From NCBI RefSeq assembly GCF_042678385.1, contig NZ_JBHUDY010000001.1, forward strand, positions 2,542,001-2,606,000: DNA of 64,000 bases. The letters are read 5' to 3'. Position 1 is the first letter of the stretch, and every line of letters begins with the position of its first letter. The notes under the pieces were generated by a model. The model had not been told where the DNA came from, did not search any database, and worked only from the letters and a program-made list of their open reading frames with translations. Shown here piece after piece: positions 43,940 through 51,884 of the stretch. The DNA is from Sphingomonas_B tabacisoli. GTDB lineage: Bacteria > Pseudomonadota > Alphaproteobacteria > Sphingomonadales > Sphingomonadaceae. The position numbers were made by a program, and so were the translations under genes.

Positions 43940-44917
43940 TCAGTGCCTCTGGCTCGCCAGCAATGCCCGCGCGATCGCGAGCACGGCGAAAGTGATGATG
44001 AACAGCACCAGCCCGAGCGCGATCAGCGACGCCGAATGCAGCTCTCCGGTCGCTTCGGTGAACTCGTTGGCGATCGTGGAGGCGATCGTCGATCCCGCGT
44101 CGAACAGCGAGTGCGGGAAACCGTGGGCGTTGCCGATGATGAACGTGACCGCCATCGTCTCGCCCAGCGCGCGACCGAGCCCCAGCATGATCACGCCGAC
44201 CGTCCCGCGCCGGACATAGGGGATGATCACCTTGGACACGACTTCGAACGTCGTGCTGCCCAGCCCGAATGCAGCCTCACGCACTTGCGGCGGCACGGAC
44301 AGGAACAGCTCCCGGAACACGGCGGCCATGTACGGCAGGATCATCACCGCGAGGATCACCGACGCCGTGAAGATGTTCGCGCCATTGGGCACGCCCGCGA
44401 AGAAGCGGCCAATCGCACTGTCCGGCGACAGATGCTCGGCAATCGGCGTTTGGACGTGCGCGGCGAACCAGGGCGCGAACACGAACAGGCCCCACATGCC
44501 GTACACGATCGAGGGAATGCCGGCGAGCAGCTCGACCGCGATCGTGATCGGCTGCGCCAGCCGGGGCGGACAGAACTCGCTCAGGAAAACAGCGACGCCG
44601 ATCGCCAGCGGCAGCGCGATCGCCAGCGCCAGGAAGCCCGTGACCAGCGTGCCGACGATCGGCCCCGCAGCGCCGTACAGGTCGGTCACCGGGTTCCATT
44701 CGGCGGTCGTGAAGAAATGCCAGCCGAACGCCTTGAACGCCGGCCAGCCGCCGATCGCCAGCGACACGACGACGCCCGCAAGCGCGGCCATCAGCAAGGT
44801 CGCCGCGCTGAAGCAGGCGGCTCGGAACAGATACTCGTCCCAGCGAGCTGCGGGACGCGACACGTTCCGCTCCGCGCCGAGACTCAGCCCGCTCGCGCTT
44901 TCCGCACGTGTGGCCAC
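43940..44917 (-). CDS. pstC: Phosphate ABC transporter permease PstC
   Basis: A 325-residue permease with about six to seven helices. The family segments ELLAGIPSIVYGMWGLFVFAP, VREAAFGLGSTTFEVVSKVI (EAA loop) and GLGRALGETMAVTFIIGN are present. GTG at 44917 is preferred because it follows GGGGG and leaves a normal-length N-terminus; upstream in-frame codons run into the pstS intergenic region. A second Pho box lies between pstS and this gene. Confidence 0.93.
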   Translation of the reverse strand: MATRAESASGLSLGAERNVSRPAARWDEYLFRAACFSAATLLMAALAGVVVSLAIGGWPAFKAFGWHFFTTAEWNPVTDLYGAAGPIVGTLVTGFLALAIALPLAIGVAVFLSEFCPPRLAQPITIAVELLAGIPSIVYGMWGLFVFAPWFAAHVQTPIAEHLSPDSAIGRFFAGVPNGANIFTASVILAVMILPYMAAVFRELFLSVPPQVREAAFGLGSTTFEVVSKVIIPYVRRGTVGVIMLGLGRALGETMAVTFIIGNAHGFPHSLFDAGSTIASTIANEFTEATGELHSASLIALGLVLFIITFAVLAIARALLASQRH

Positions 44918-45006
44918 CGGACCCCCAGTAAGTTCTGCGCAAACAACATGCCGGGCAGGCCGCAATACGGCCGCCCGGCGGATGCTCCGAGCGCTAGGCC
45001 CGGATT

Positions 45007-45024
45007 GTGACAGTCGTGTGACTC
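45007..45024 (-). promoter_or_regulatory. Internal Pho box upstream of pstC
   Basis: On the minus strand GAGTCAC-n4-CTGTCAC, two 7-base units exactly 11 bp apart, copies two of the three units found before pstS. It lies six bases past the pstS stop codon and 90 bases upstream of the pstC start, suggesting that pstCAB can be boosted independently by PhoB. Confidence 0.65.
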
Positions 45025-45029
45025 GGCGC

Positions 45030-46085
45030 TTACTTCGCCGGCCAGACCGGCTTGCCACCGGAGGTGATCTCGGTCGCCCATTGCTTGCGAACGAGATCCT
45101 TCACGGTCGCAGGCAGCGGGACATAATCGAGCTGCGCGGCGGCCGCGTCGCCATTGGCGTAGGCCCAGTCGAAGAATTTCAGCACGCCCTGCGCGGTCTT
45201 CGCGTCCTGCTGCTCCTTATGGACGAGGATGAAGGTCGCGCCCGTGATCGGCCAAGCGCCGGCGGCCGGCTGGTCGATCAACAGCAGATAGTTGCCGGCC
45301 GCATTCGCCCAGTCCGCGCCCGCCGCCGCAGCGCCGAAGCTCGCCGCATCCGGCGCAACGAAGCCTCCGGCCTTGTTCTGCATCTGGGCGAAGCTCGCGC
45401 CGTTCTGCTTGGCATAGGCATATTCGACGTAGCCGATCGAGCCGGCGGTCTGCTTCACGAAAGCGGCGACGCCGTCATTGCCCTTGCCGGCAAGGCCGGT
45501 CGGCCAGGCGATCGAATCGCTCGCACCCGCCTTCTGCGCCCATTCCGGGCTCTGGCCGGCGAGATAGGTCGTGAACAGGAAAGTCGTGCCCGAGCCGTCG
45601 GAGCGGTGGACGACCGTGATTGGCTTGGCAGGCAGCGCCACGCCCGGGTTGATCGAGGCGATCGCCGGATCGTTCCAGCTCTTCACCTTGCCGAGATAGA
45701 TGTCGGCGAGCAGCGGACCGGTCAGCTTGAGCTGGCCGGGCTTCAAACCCTCGACGTTGATCACCGGCACCACGCCGCCGACCACCGTCGGGAACTGATA
45801 GAGACCCGCTTTCTGCAGCTCGTCGGCCTTGAGCGGCTTGTCGCTCGCGCCGAAATCGACGGTCGAGGCCTTGATCTGCTTGATGCCGCCGCCGGAACCG
45901 ATCGCCTGATAGTTCAGGCCGACCTTGGTCTGCTGGCGATAGCCTTCCGCCCATTTCTGATAGATCGAGGCCGGGAAAGTCGCGCCCGCGCCCGAAATGT
46001 TGCGTGCATTGCCGCCCGCACCGCCCGAGCCGCCACAGCCCGCCAACAACGCCGTCGCCACTGCGAGGCACAGAACCCTGATCAT
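45030..46085 (-). CDS. pstS: Phosphate-binding lipoprotein PstS
   Basis: A 351-residue periplasmic phosphate-binding protein. The N-terminus ends in a lipobox (VATALLAGCGGSG), so it is membrane-anchored. Phosphate-binding loops show SGAGATFPASIYQKWAEGY, GSGGGIKQI and HRSDGSGTTFLFT. GGAGG precedes the ATG by nine bases. A three-unit Pho box stands upstream, so PhoB should induce it in phosphate starvation. Confidence 0.96.
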   Translation of the reverse strand: MIRVLCLAVATALLAGCGGSGGAGGNARNISGAGATFPASIYQKWAEGYRQQTKVGLNYQAIGSGGGIKQIKASTVDFGASDKPLKADELQKAGLYQFPTVVGGVVPVINVEGLKPGQLKLTGPLLADIYLGKVKSWNDPAIASINPGVALPAKPITVVHRSDGSGTTFLFTTYLAGQSPEWAQKAGASDSIAWPTGLAGKGNDGVAAFVKQTAGSIGYVEYAYAKQNGASFAQMQNKAGGFVAPDAASFGAAAAGADWANAAGNYLLLIDQPAAGAWPITGATFILVHKEQQDAKTAQGVLKFFDWAYANGDAAAAQLDYVPLPATVKDLVRKQWATEITSGGKPVWPAK

Positions 46086-46133
46086 CGAAAAACCTCCGGA
46101 ATCGGCGCCCCAGCGGGCGGCTTCCGGCCCGTT

Positions 46134-46162
46134 ATGACAGTCGTGTGACTCTGATATGACAG
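46134..46162 (-). promoter_or_regulatory. Pho box of pstS
   Basis: Three PhoB half-sites in direct repeat: CTGTCAT, GAGTCAC and CTGTCAT, starting 11 bp apart on the minus strand, 49 bases before the pstS ATG. Two units are perfect matches to the consensus CTGTCAT. Confidence 0.85.
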
Positions 46163-46187
46163 TGGCGCAGGAGAGCGCTGAGGCCGC

Positions 46188-47186
46188 TCAGCGAAGCAAC
46201 GCGACGAGGCCGTAAGTCGCAGCAGATATCAGTCCAGCGCACGGCAGGGTCACGAACCATGCGACGACAATGCTGCCGGCGATGTTCCAGCGCACCGCCG
46301 ATAGCCGCCGCGATGCGCCAACGCCGACGATCGCTCCGGTGATCGTGTGCGTCGTCGATACCGGAATGCCGCCGATGGTCGCGAGGAACAGCGTGATCGC
46401 GCCGCCCGTCTCGGCACAGAAGCCCTGCGCCGGTGTCAGCCGCGTGATCTTCGATCCCATCGTGTGGACTATGCGCCAGCCACCCATCAGCGTACCCAGC
46501 CCCATCGCCGTCTGACAGGCCAGCACCACCCAGAGCGGCACGCTGAACTCGGCGCCCAGCAGCCCTTGCGAATACAGCAGCACGGCGATGATCCCCATCG
46601 TCTTTTGCGCATCGTTGCCGCCATGCCCCAGCGAATAAAGCGCGGCCGAAATGAGCTGCAGCTTACGGTAGCGCCGGTCCACTGCCATCGGCGTCAGCCG
46701 CACGCTGGTCCAGGCGACGATCAGGACCAGAACCAGTGCAAGGATCAGCCCGACGGCCGGCGAAATGAAGATCGCCGACACCGTCTTGATCACGCCCGAC
46801 CAGACCACTGCGCTCACGCCCGCCTTGGCAAGCCCGGCGCCGAGCAAGCCGCCGATCAGGGCATGGCTGCTGCTCGACGGAATGCCGAGCAGCCAGGTCA
46901 GCACGTTCCAGACGATCGCGCCGATGAGTGCCGCGAAGATTACCGCGGCATCGATCACATGCGCGTCGACAATGCCCTTGCCCACCGTGTTCGCGACGTG
47001 AAGGCCGAAGAACAGGAAGGCGATGAAGTTGAAGAACGCGGCCCAGACGACGGCGTATTGCGGCTTCAGCACGCGCGTGGAGACCACCGTCGCGATCGAG
47101 TTCGCCGCGTCGTGCAGCCCGTTCAGAAAGTCGAACAGCAAGGCCACGCCGATCAGCGCGACCAGCAGTGGAAACGCGAGCGTCAT
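46188..47186 (-). CDS. pit: Low-affinity inorganic phosphate transporter (Pit)
   Basis: A 332-residue transporter with ten or more helices. The duplicated signature is present: FDFLNGLHDAANSIATVVSTR in the first half and GHGGNDAQKTMGI with the VSTTHTITGAIVGVG region in the second. It imports metal-phosphate by proton symport. The ATG at 47186 overlaps the upstream DUF47 gene's stop by four bases, the usual DUF47/Pit pairing. Confidence 0.95.
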   Translation of the reverse strand: MTLAFPLLVALIGVALLFDFLNGLHDAANSIATVVSTRVLKPQYAVVWAAFFNFIAFLFFGLHVANTVGKGIVDAHVIDAAVIFAALIGAIVWNVLTWLLGIPSSSSHALIGGLLGAGLAKAGVSAVVWSGVIKTVSAIFISPAVGLILALVLVLIVAWTSVRLTPMAVDRRYRKLQLISAALYSLGHGGNDAQKTMGIIAVLLYSQGLLGAEFSVPLWVVLACQTAMGLGTLMGGWRIVHTMGSKITRLTPAQGFCAETGGAITLFLATIGGIPVSTTHTITGAIVGVGASRRLSAVRWNIAGSIVVAWFVTLPCAGLISAATYGLVALLR

Positions 47187-48295
47187 GCGTGATCGATCAC
47201 CAGGCCCTGGATCTCGTTCGCGACGTCCTCGAATTTATCGACGATCCGCTCCAGGTGCGAATAGATCTCCTTGCAGACGATGAACTGCATCGGATCGGTC
47301 TTGCAGGCCTTGAACAGCGCCTTCAGCCCCTGATCGTGGATATGGTCCGCATGACCTTCGATCTGGATCAACCGCCCCGTGAGCTCGTGCAGCCGTCCGG
47401 CATTGTCGCCGAGCGAGCGCAGCAGCGGCACCGCCTCCGCGACGATCCGCGCCGCCTCGACGATGATGCCGCTCATGTCGCGCATCTGCGGCTCGAACGT
47501 GGCGACACCGTACAACCCGATGATGTTCGCGGTCTGGTTCATCTGGTCGATGGCGTCGTCCATCGTCCCGATCAGGTCGGTGATCGCGCTGCGATCGAAC
47601 GGTGTGACGAACACCCGGCGCACGTCCTGCAGCACGTCGCGCGTGATGTCGTCGGCCTCGTGCTCGCGGCGGACGATCTCCTCGATCAGTTCGGGGATTG
47701 CCCCTTCGCCGTGGAGCAGCCGGGCGAGCGCGTCGGCGCCGCCGACCAGGGTGGCCGCATGTGCGTCGAACAGCTCGAAGAAGCGGCCCTGCGAGGGCAT
47801 CAGCCTGTGGAACCAGCCCAGCACCGGGAAACGTCTCCTTGCACGTGTCTGCAGCGCCGGAAGCACCCGGCTCGCCAGGCCCGATGGCGCAGGCGGGGCG
47901 CGAAATCCAGCGATCAATCGCTTGAGCTCGGGCTCGTCCACGGCCGCCGCTGCCTCGTCGAGCGCGAACCATCGAGTCTCGCGCTGGCCACGCTCGGGCC
48001 AATCCTCGCTCTGCTCGACAACAGCCAGCGGATACAGCGTGACCGACATCTGGCGCGACAGCCGCGCACGCCTCGTCTTCCAATACATGAAAGAGCCGAG
48101 CGCGGTCGGGCACGGGATGCCGCGCACCCCCGCCTCTTCATAGGCCTCGACTGCCGCCGCTTCGTGCGCCGACAGCCCGCGCATCATATTGCCCTTGGGC
48201 ACCACCCATCGCCCGGTGTCGCGCGACGTGATCAGCAACACCCGGGCCGCGCCATCACTCGCGATACGATAGGGAAGTGCGGCGACCTGCTGTAT
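47183..48295 (-). CDS. NUDIX-DUF47 (PhoU-like) fusion protein with apparent ATA start
   Basis: A fusion of about 370 residues. The N-terminal 135 are a NUDIX hydrolase of the diphosphoinositol-polyphosphate type: QQVAALPYRIASDGAARVLLI, broken by TSRDTG, then RWVVPKGN and a Nudix helix, AHEAAAVEAYEEAGV. The first Nudix-box Glu and the Arg are replaced (Leu, Val), while the Glu cluster remains. The C-terminal 215 are a PhoU-like DUF47 domain (EIVRREHEADDITRDVLQ, ANIIGLYG), a regulator of the adjacent Pit. The only ATG/GTG/TTG starts (48244, 48241) would delete the first NUDIX strand. ATA at 48295 with GAGGAA seven bases upstream gives the expected N-terminus. A Pho box lies just upstream. Confidence 0.82.
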   Translation of the reverse strand: MQQVAALPYRIASDGAARVLLITSRDTGRWVVPKGNMMRGLSAHEAAAVEAYEEAGVRGIPCPTALGSFMYWKTRRARLSRQMSVTLYPLAVVEQSEDWPERGQRETRWFALDEAAAAVDEPELKRLIAGFRAPPAPSGLASRVLPALQTRARRRFPVLGWFHRLMPSQGRFFELFDAHAATLVGGADALARLLHGEGAIPELIEEIVRREHEADDITRDVLQDVRRVFVTPFDRSAITDLIGTMDDAIDQMNQTANIIGLYGVATFEPQMRDMSGIIVEAARIVAEAVPLLRSLGDNAGRLHELTGRLIQIEGHADHIHDQGLKALFKACKTDPMQFIVCKEIYSHLERIVDKFEDVANEIQGLVIDHA

Positions 48296-48330
48296 GACAA
48301 ATTCCTCGGTTGAGCCCGCCTTAGCCTATT

Positions 48331-48348
48331 ATGACGGATTTGTGACAG
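48331..48348 (-). promoter_or_regulatory. Pho box of the NUDIX-DUF47/pit operon
   Basis: On the minus strand CTGTCAC-n4-CCGTCAT gives two units 11 bp apart, overlapping a CATAAT-like -10 sequence. The transcript would start about 25-30 bases before the proposed ATA codon. It resembles the Pho boxes of pstS and pstC. Confidence 0.65.
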
Positions 48349-48506
48349 AGGCTTTGATGCGGATTAACGACCACCGCGAACATCGTCTGCAAAACGTCCG
48401 CTATCGACGTGCCAAACTGACGATATTCGGGACATCGCCCCCCAAATCCGTTACGTATGAAATATATTTGGATCGAGCCATTCATGGACGAGGCGCGGGG
48501 GCGCAC

Positions 48507-49019
48507 ATGAGCAACGATCAGAAGGCCGTCATCATTGGCGCCATCTCGGGCATCGGCGTCATGATTGTCCTCCTATGGGCGCTTTATCAGGCCCTCCCGG
48601 AACCTTCGGGCTCGGACGAGATGGCGAGCCGTATCGGCTATGCGCTTCGCTGGAACGCGATTGCAGCTCTGCCGCTGTTCGCAATGCTGGCGGCCGTCGG
48701 TAACGCGCGGTTCCTGAGCGAGGCGATCGATCCGACGCTCGGCAAGGAAGATCGCAAGCTGCTGATCAATGGCCGCGTGACGGACAACACGCTGCAGCAA
48801 TTCGCGCTGTTCTGGGCCGGCTCGCTTGCGATGGCGGCGGCGCTGCCGGGCGGTCAGGTGCGGCTCGTCGGCGCGGCTGCAATCGTGTTCGTCGTGATGC
48901 GGCTCGCGTTCTGGATCGGCTATCGCGTTCGTCCTGTTTATCGCGCGTTCGGCTTCTCCTCGACGGCCTATATGAATCTGTTTCTGCTCCTCGGCTCCAT
49001 CTGGCTGTCGTTCCGATAA
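48507..49019 (+). CDS. MAPEG-family membrane protein
   Basis: A 170-residue integral-membrane protein with four helices. It starts MSNDQKAVIIGAISGIGV and contains a loop with PTLGKEDRKLLINGRVTDNTLQQF (broken by context), typical of MAPEG proteins related to microsomal glutathione transferase; the last helix pair ends RPVYRAFGFSSTAYMN. Enzymatic activity is unproven for most bacterial members. The ATG at 48507 is chosen over a frame running 71 codons upstream through the Pho box region. Confidence 0.82.
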   Translation: MSNDQKAVIIGAISGIGVMIVLLWALYQALPEPSGSDEMASRIGYALRWNAIAALPLFAMLAAVGNARFLSEAIDPTLGKEDRKLLINGRVTDNTLQQFALFWAGSLAMAAALPGGQVRLVGAAAIVFVVMRLAFWIGYRVRPVYRAFGFSSTAYMNLFLLLGSIWLSFR

Positions 49020-49157
49020 AGTGACCCAGTTGGACGGTGCGACCCGAGACATGAGATCATCCGAGCGGCAGAGTTCTGGCCATGTCCAGGATCATCACAT
49101 TTCGCAGCCCTTGCGTCGTGTCCAGCCGCGCCTGCCGCACCATCTTTCCCACGGCCG

Positions 49158-50690
49158 TCAGTGCGCGTGGCCGGCGGCGACGGCGTGCTTCGGCCGCGGG
49201 GCGAGCCACACGATCGCGGCGCCGGCGGCGAACACGATGGCGGCAATGACGAACACCGATCCGGTCGCGAGCGCCGTGCTTTGCCCGTCGACGAGCTGAC
49301 TGACGACCTGCCGCGACTGCTCGGCCGAATAGCCATGCGCCTGCAGGCCGTTCATCGTTTGCTGGGCGCCGTTCAGCACGCCCGAAAGCTGGCCGCGAAT
49401 GCTCTGCGCGCCGTCGTACCAGAGAGTGGTGACGATCGCCGTCCCGATCGCGCCCGACATGGTCCGCAGGAAGTTCATCACGCCGGCAGCCGCCGCGGTT
49501 TCCTCCTCGCCCACCGCACCCAAAGCGAGCGTGGTCAGGGGGATGAAGAAGAACGGCATGCCGATGCCCTGGATCATCTGCGGCAAGGCCAGCGTCCAGA
49601 AATCGGCGTCGCTGGTCCACCAGAAAACGCGGATCAGCGAGGTCGCGCCCAGCCACAATATGCCGAACGAGACCAGCAGCCGCTCGTCCATCCTAGTCGA
49701 GAGCTTCGCCACCACCGGCGCGACCATCACGGCGGCGACGCCGTTGAAGGCCGTGGCATAGCCGGCCCAGGTGGCGGTATATCCGAGCGAGCTTTGCAGC
49801 CATTGCGGGATCACGACCAGGCTCGCGAAGAAGGTGCCATAGGCGAACACGAGCGCGAGCACGCTGACCGTGAAGCCGCGATGGCGGAACACGCGCAGGT
49901 TCACTGCCGGATCGTCCTCGAACAGCTCCCAGGCGAGGAAGAAGCTGAATCCGGCCGCCGCCGCCATCGCGAGCGTCACGATCAGCGGCGCGCCGAACCA
50001 GTCATGCTCGCGTCCAAGATCGAGCATCAACTGCAGCGCACCCACCCATAGCACGAGCAGCATCAGCCCCACGGTGTCGATCGGCGTCCGCTCGATCTGC
50101 GTTTCCGCCTTGCGCAACAGGGCGACGGCCGAGACCGCGCAGATCGCGGCGATCGGGATGTTGATGAAGAAGATCCAGTGCCAGCCCCAATTGTCGCTGA
50201 TCGTCCCGCCCAGGATCGGCCCTAGGATCGGCGCGACGATCGTCGTCATCGACCAGACCCCCATTGCGGCGGCGTGCTTTTCCTTCGGGAAGATGCGCAG
50301 CAGCAGCGTCTGGCTGATCGGCATCAGCGGACCGCCGCACAGCCCCTGCCCGATCCTGAACGCGACCAGCGCGCCAAGGGTCGGCGCCATGCCGCACAGG
50401 AATGAGAAAAGGCCGAAGCCGGCCATCCCGGTCGCGAACACCCGGACGGTGCCGAAGCGGCGCGCCAGCCAGCCGGTGAGCGGCACGCAGATCGCCTCCG
50501 CAACCGCATAGGACGTGATCACCCACGTCCCTTCGCTCGACGAAATGCCCAGCCCGCCGGCGATGTGCGCGACCGATACGTTCGCAATGGTCGTGTCCAA
50601 CACCACCATGAAATTCGTGAAGGCGAGCACGAGGCAGGCGAGCGTGAGCGTGGTCTTGCCCATCGCCGGCGAGTCCGGATGCGGTTGCAT
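49158..50690 (-). CDS. DHA2-family multidrug exporter (EmrB/QacA type)
   Basis: A 510-residue proton antiporter with 14 helices. Motif D1/A features are seen: LDTTIANVSVAHIAGGLGIS, GWLARRFGTVRVFATGM and WHWIFFINIPIA (the EmrB signature). It exports drugs through a tripartite channel with the membrane-fusion protein and outer-membrane factor encoded just upstream. The ATG at 50690 follows GGGAGGG and overlaps the stop codon of the fusion-protein gene by one base (TGATG). Confidence 0.93.
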   Translation of the reverse strand: MQPHPDSPAMGKTTLTLACLVLAFTNFMVVLDTTIANVSVAHIAGGLGISSSEGTWVITSYAVAEAICVPLTGWLARRFGTVRVFATGMAGFGLFSFLCGMAPTLGALVAFRIGQGLCGGPLMPISQTLLLRIFPKEKHAAAMGVWSMTTIVAPILGPILGGTISDNWGWHWIFFINIPIAAICAVSAVALLRKAETQIERTPIDTVGLMLLVLWVGALQLMLDLGREHDWFGAPLIVTLAMAAAAGFSFFLAWELFEDDPAVNLRVFRHRGFTVSVLALVFAYGTFFASLVVIPQWLQSSLGYTATWAGYATAFNGVAAVMVAPVVAKLSTRMDERLLVSFGILWLGATSLIRVFWWTSDADFWTLALPQMIQGIGMPFFFIPLTTLALGAVGEEETAAAAGVMNFLRTMSGAIGTAIVTTLWYDGAQSIRGQLSGVLNGAQQTMNGLQAHGYSAEQSRQVVSQLVDGQSTALATGSVFVIAAIVFAAGAAIVWLAPRPKHAVAAGHAH

Positions 50691-51862
50691 CAATCCCTCC
50701 CGTATCCGGAAACGTCGATCTTCGCCGCCATCGACAGGCCGACGCGCAGCGGATGCTGCGCCAGCTCGCGGGCATCTAGCACGACGCGCACCGGCAGGCG
50801 CTGCACGACCTTGATCCAATTGCCGGTCGCGTTCTGGGCTGGAATAAGCGCGAACGCCGATCCGGTGCCGCCCGCGAAACCGGCGACGCGGCCGTGATAC
50901 ACCACGTCCTCGCCATAGAGGTCGGAGGTCAGCTCGACCGGCTGGCCCGGGCGGACCCTGGCGAGCTGCCCTTCCTTGAAGTTCGCATCGACATAGACGC
51001 GGTTCACCGGAACGACAGTCATCACAGCGCTGCCGGCGGCGATGCGCTGGCCGATCTGGACCTGCCGGTTGGTGACGACGCCATCCACCGGCGCCCGGAT
51101 CACAGTACGGGCAAGGTCGAGCCGAGCCTGATCGAGTTTGGCGCGTGCCGCGGCGACGTCGGGGCTCGCATCGATGGTCGTCCCGGCCACCAGCGCTTCA
51201 TTGGCCGCCCAGCTCTGCCGTGCGGCGCCGCGGGAGGCCGATGCCTGCGCCATGGCGGCGCGCGCCATCGTCAGATTCGCCTGTGCGGTGCGATAGGCGT
51301 TGCGCGTCGCCGTCAGTTCCTCGCCGGAGACCGCACCCGACTGGGCGAGCTCCGACCGGCGCTGGAAATCGACACGGGCCTTGTCGAAGCCGGCTGCGGC
51401 CGCAGCCATCTGCGCTTGGGCCTGACCGATATCGGCACCGCGCGCCTCCACCTGTGCGGCGAGCGAGCCGCTGGTCGACTTCGTCTGCGCAAACTGACGG
51501 CGAGCCGTCAGATACTCGGCCTCAGCCTTGGCGAGCGCAAGCCGGGCGTCGCTGTCGTCCAACCGCAGCAGGATGTCGCCCTTGTGCACTGTCTGCGTGT
51601 TGACGACCGGCACCGCCGTCACTGCGCCGGACACCAGAGGCGTCACCAGCGCGGAATCGGCGTTCACATAGGCATTGTCGGTCGACACATGGCTGCGGTC
51701 GATCAGCAGCCATGCGGCCCCGCCGATCGCCAGCTTCGCGGCGACCAGCCCCGCAATCACTTTGCGCCGCTTTGGCTTGCGCGCGCTGCCCGGAAGCTCC
51801 GGAGGCAGCACCTCCTGATGATCGTGACGGGCATGAAGTTCGATAGGATCTCGTTCGGCCAT
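50690..51862 (-). CDS. Periplasmic adaptor (EmrA/HlyD family)
   Basis: A 390-residue membrane-fusion protein with one N-terminal membrane segment (VIAGLVAAKLAIGGAAWLLI, about 35-54), the lipoyl half-motifs (STDNAYVNADSALVTPLVSG and TVIRAPVDGVVTNRQVQIG) and a helical hairpin with long Ala/Gln-rich coils between. It links the EmrB pump with an outer-membrane channel. Coupled to the pump gene by overlap and 22 bases from the NodT-type gene. Probably repressed by the divergent TetR protein. Confidence 0.93.
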   Translation of the reverse strand: MAERDPIELHARHDHQEVLPPELPGSARKPKRRKVIAGLVAAKLAIGGAAWLLIDRSHVSTDNAYVNADSALVTPLVSGAVTAVPVVNTQTVHKGDILLRLDDSDARLALAKAEAEYLTARRQFAQTKSTSGSLAAQVEARGADIGQAQAQMAAAAAGFDKARVDFQRRSELAQSGAVSGEELTATRNAYRTAQANLTMARAAMAQASASRGAARQSWAANEALVAGTTIDASPDVAAARAKLDQARLDLARTVIRAPVDGVVTNRQVQIGQRIAAGSAVMTVVPVNRVYVDANFKEGQLARVRPGQPVELTSDLYGEDVVYHGRVAGFAGGTGSAFALIPAQNATGNWIKVVQRLPVRVVLDARELAQHPLRVGLSMAAKIDVSGYGRD

Positions 51863-51884
51863 GATGATGTCTCCTCTGTGGGGG

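Noticed and set aside
43682..46148. Two long plus-strand open frames (442 and 641 codons)
   Set aside because: Both lie opposite pstA, pstC and pstS; high GC content alone keeps these frames open.
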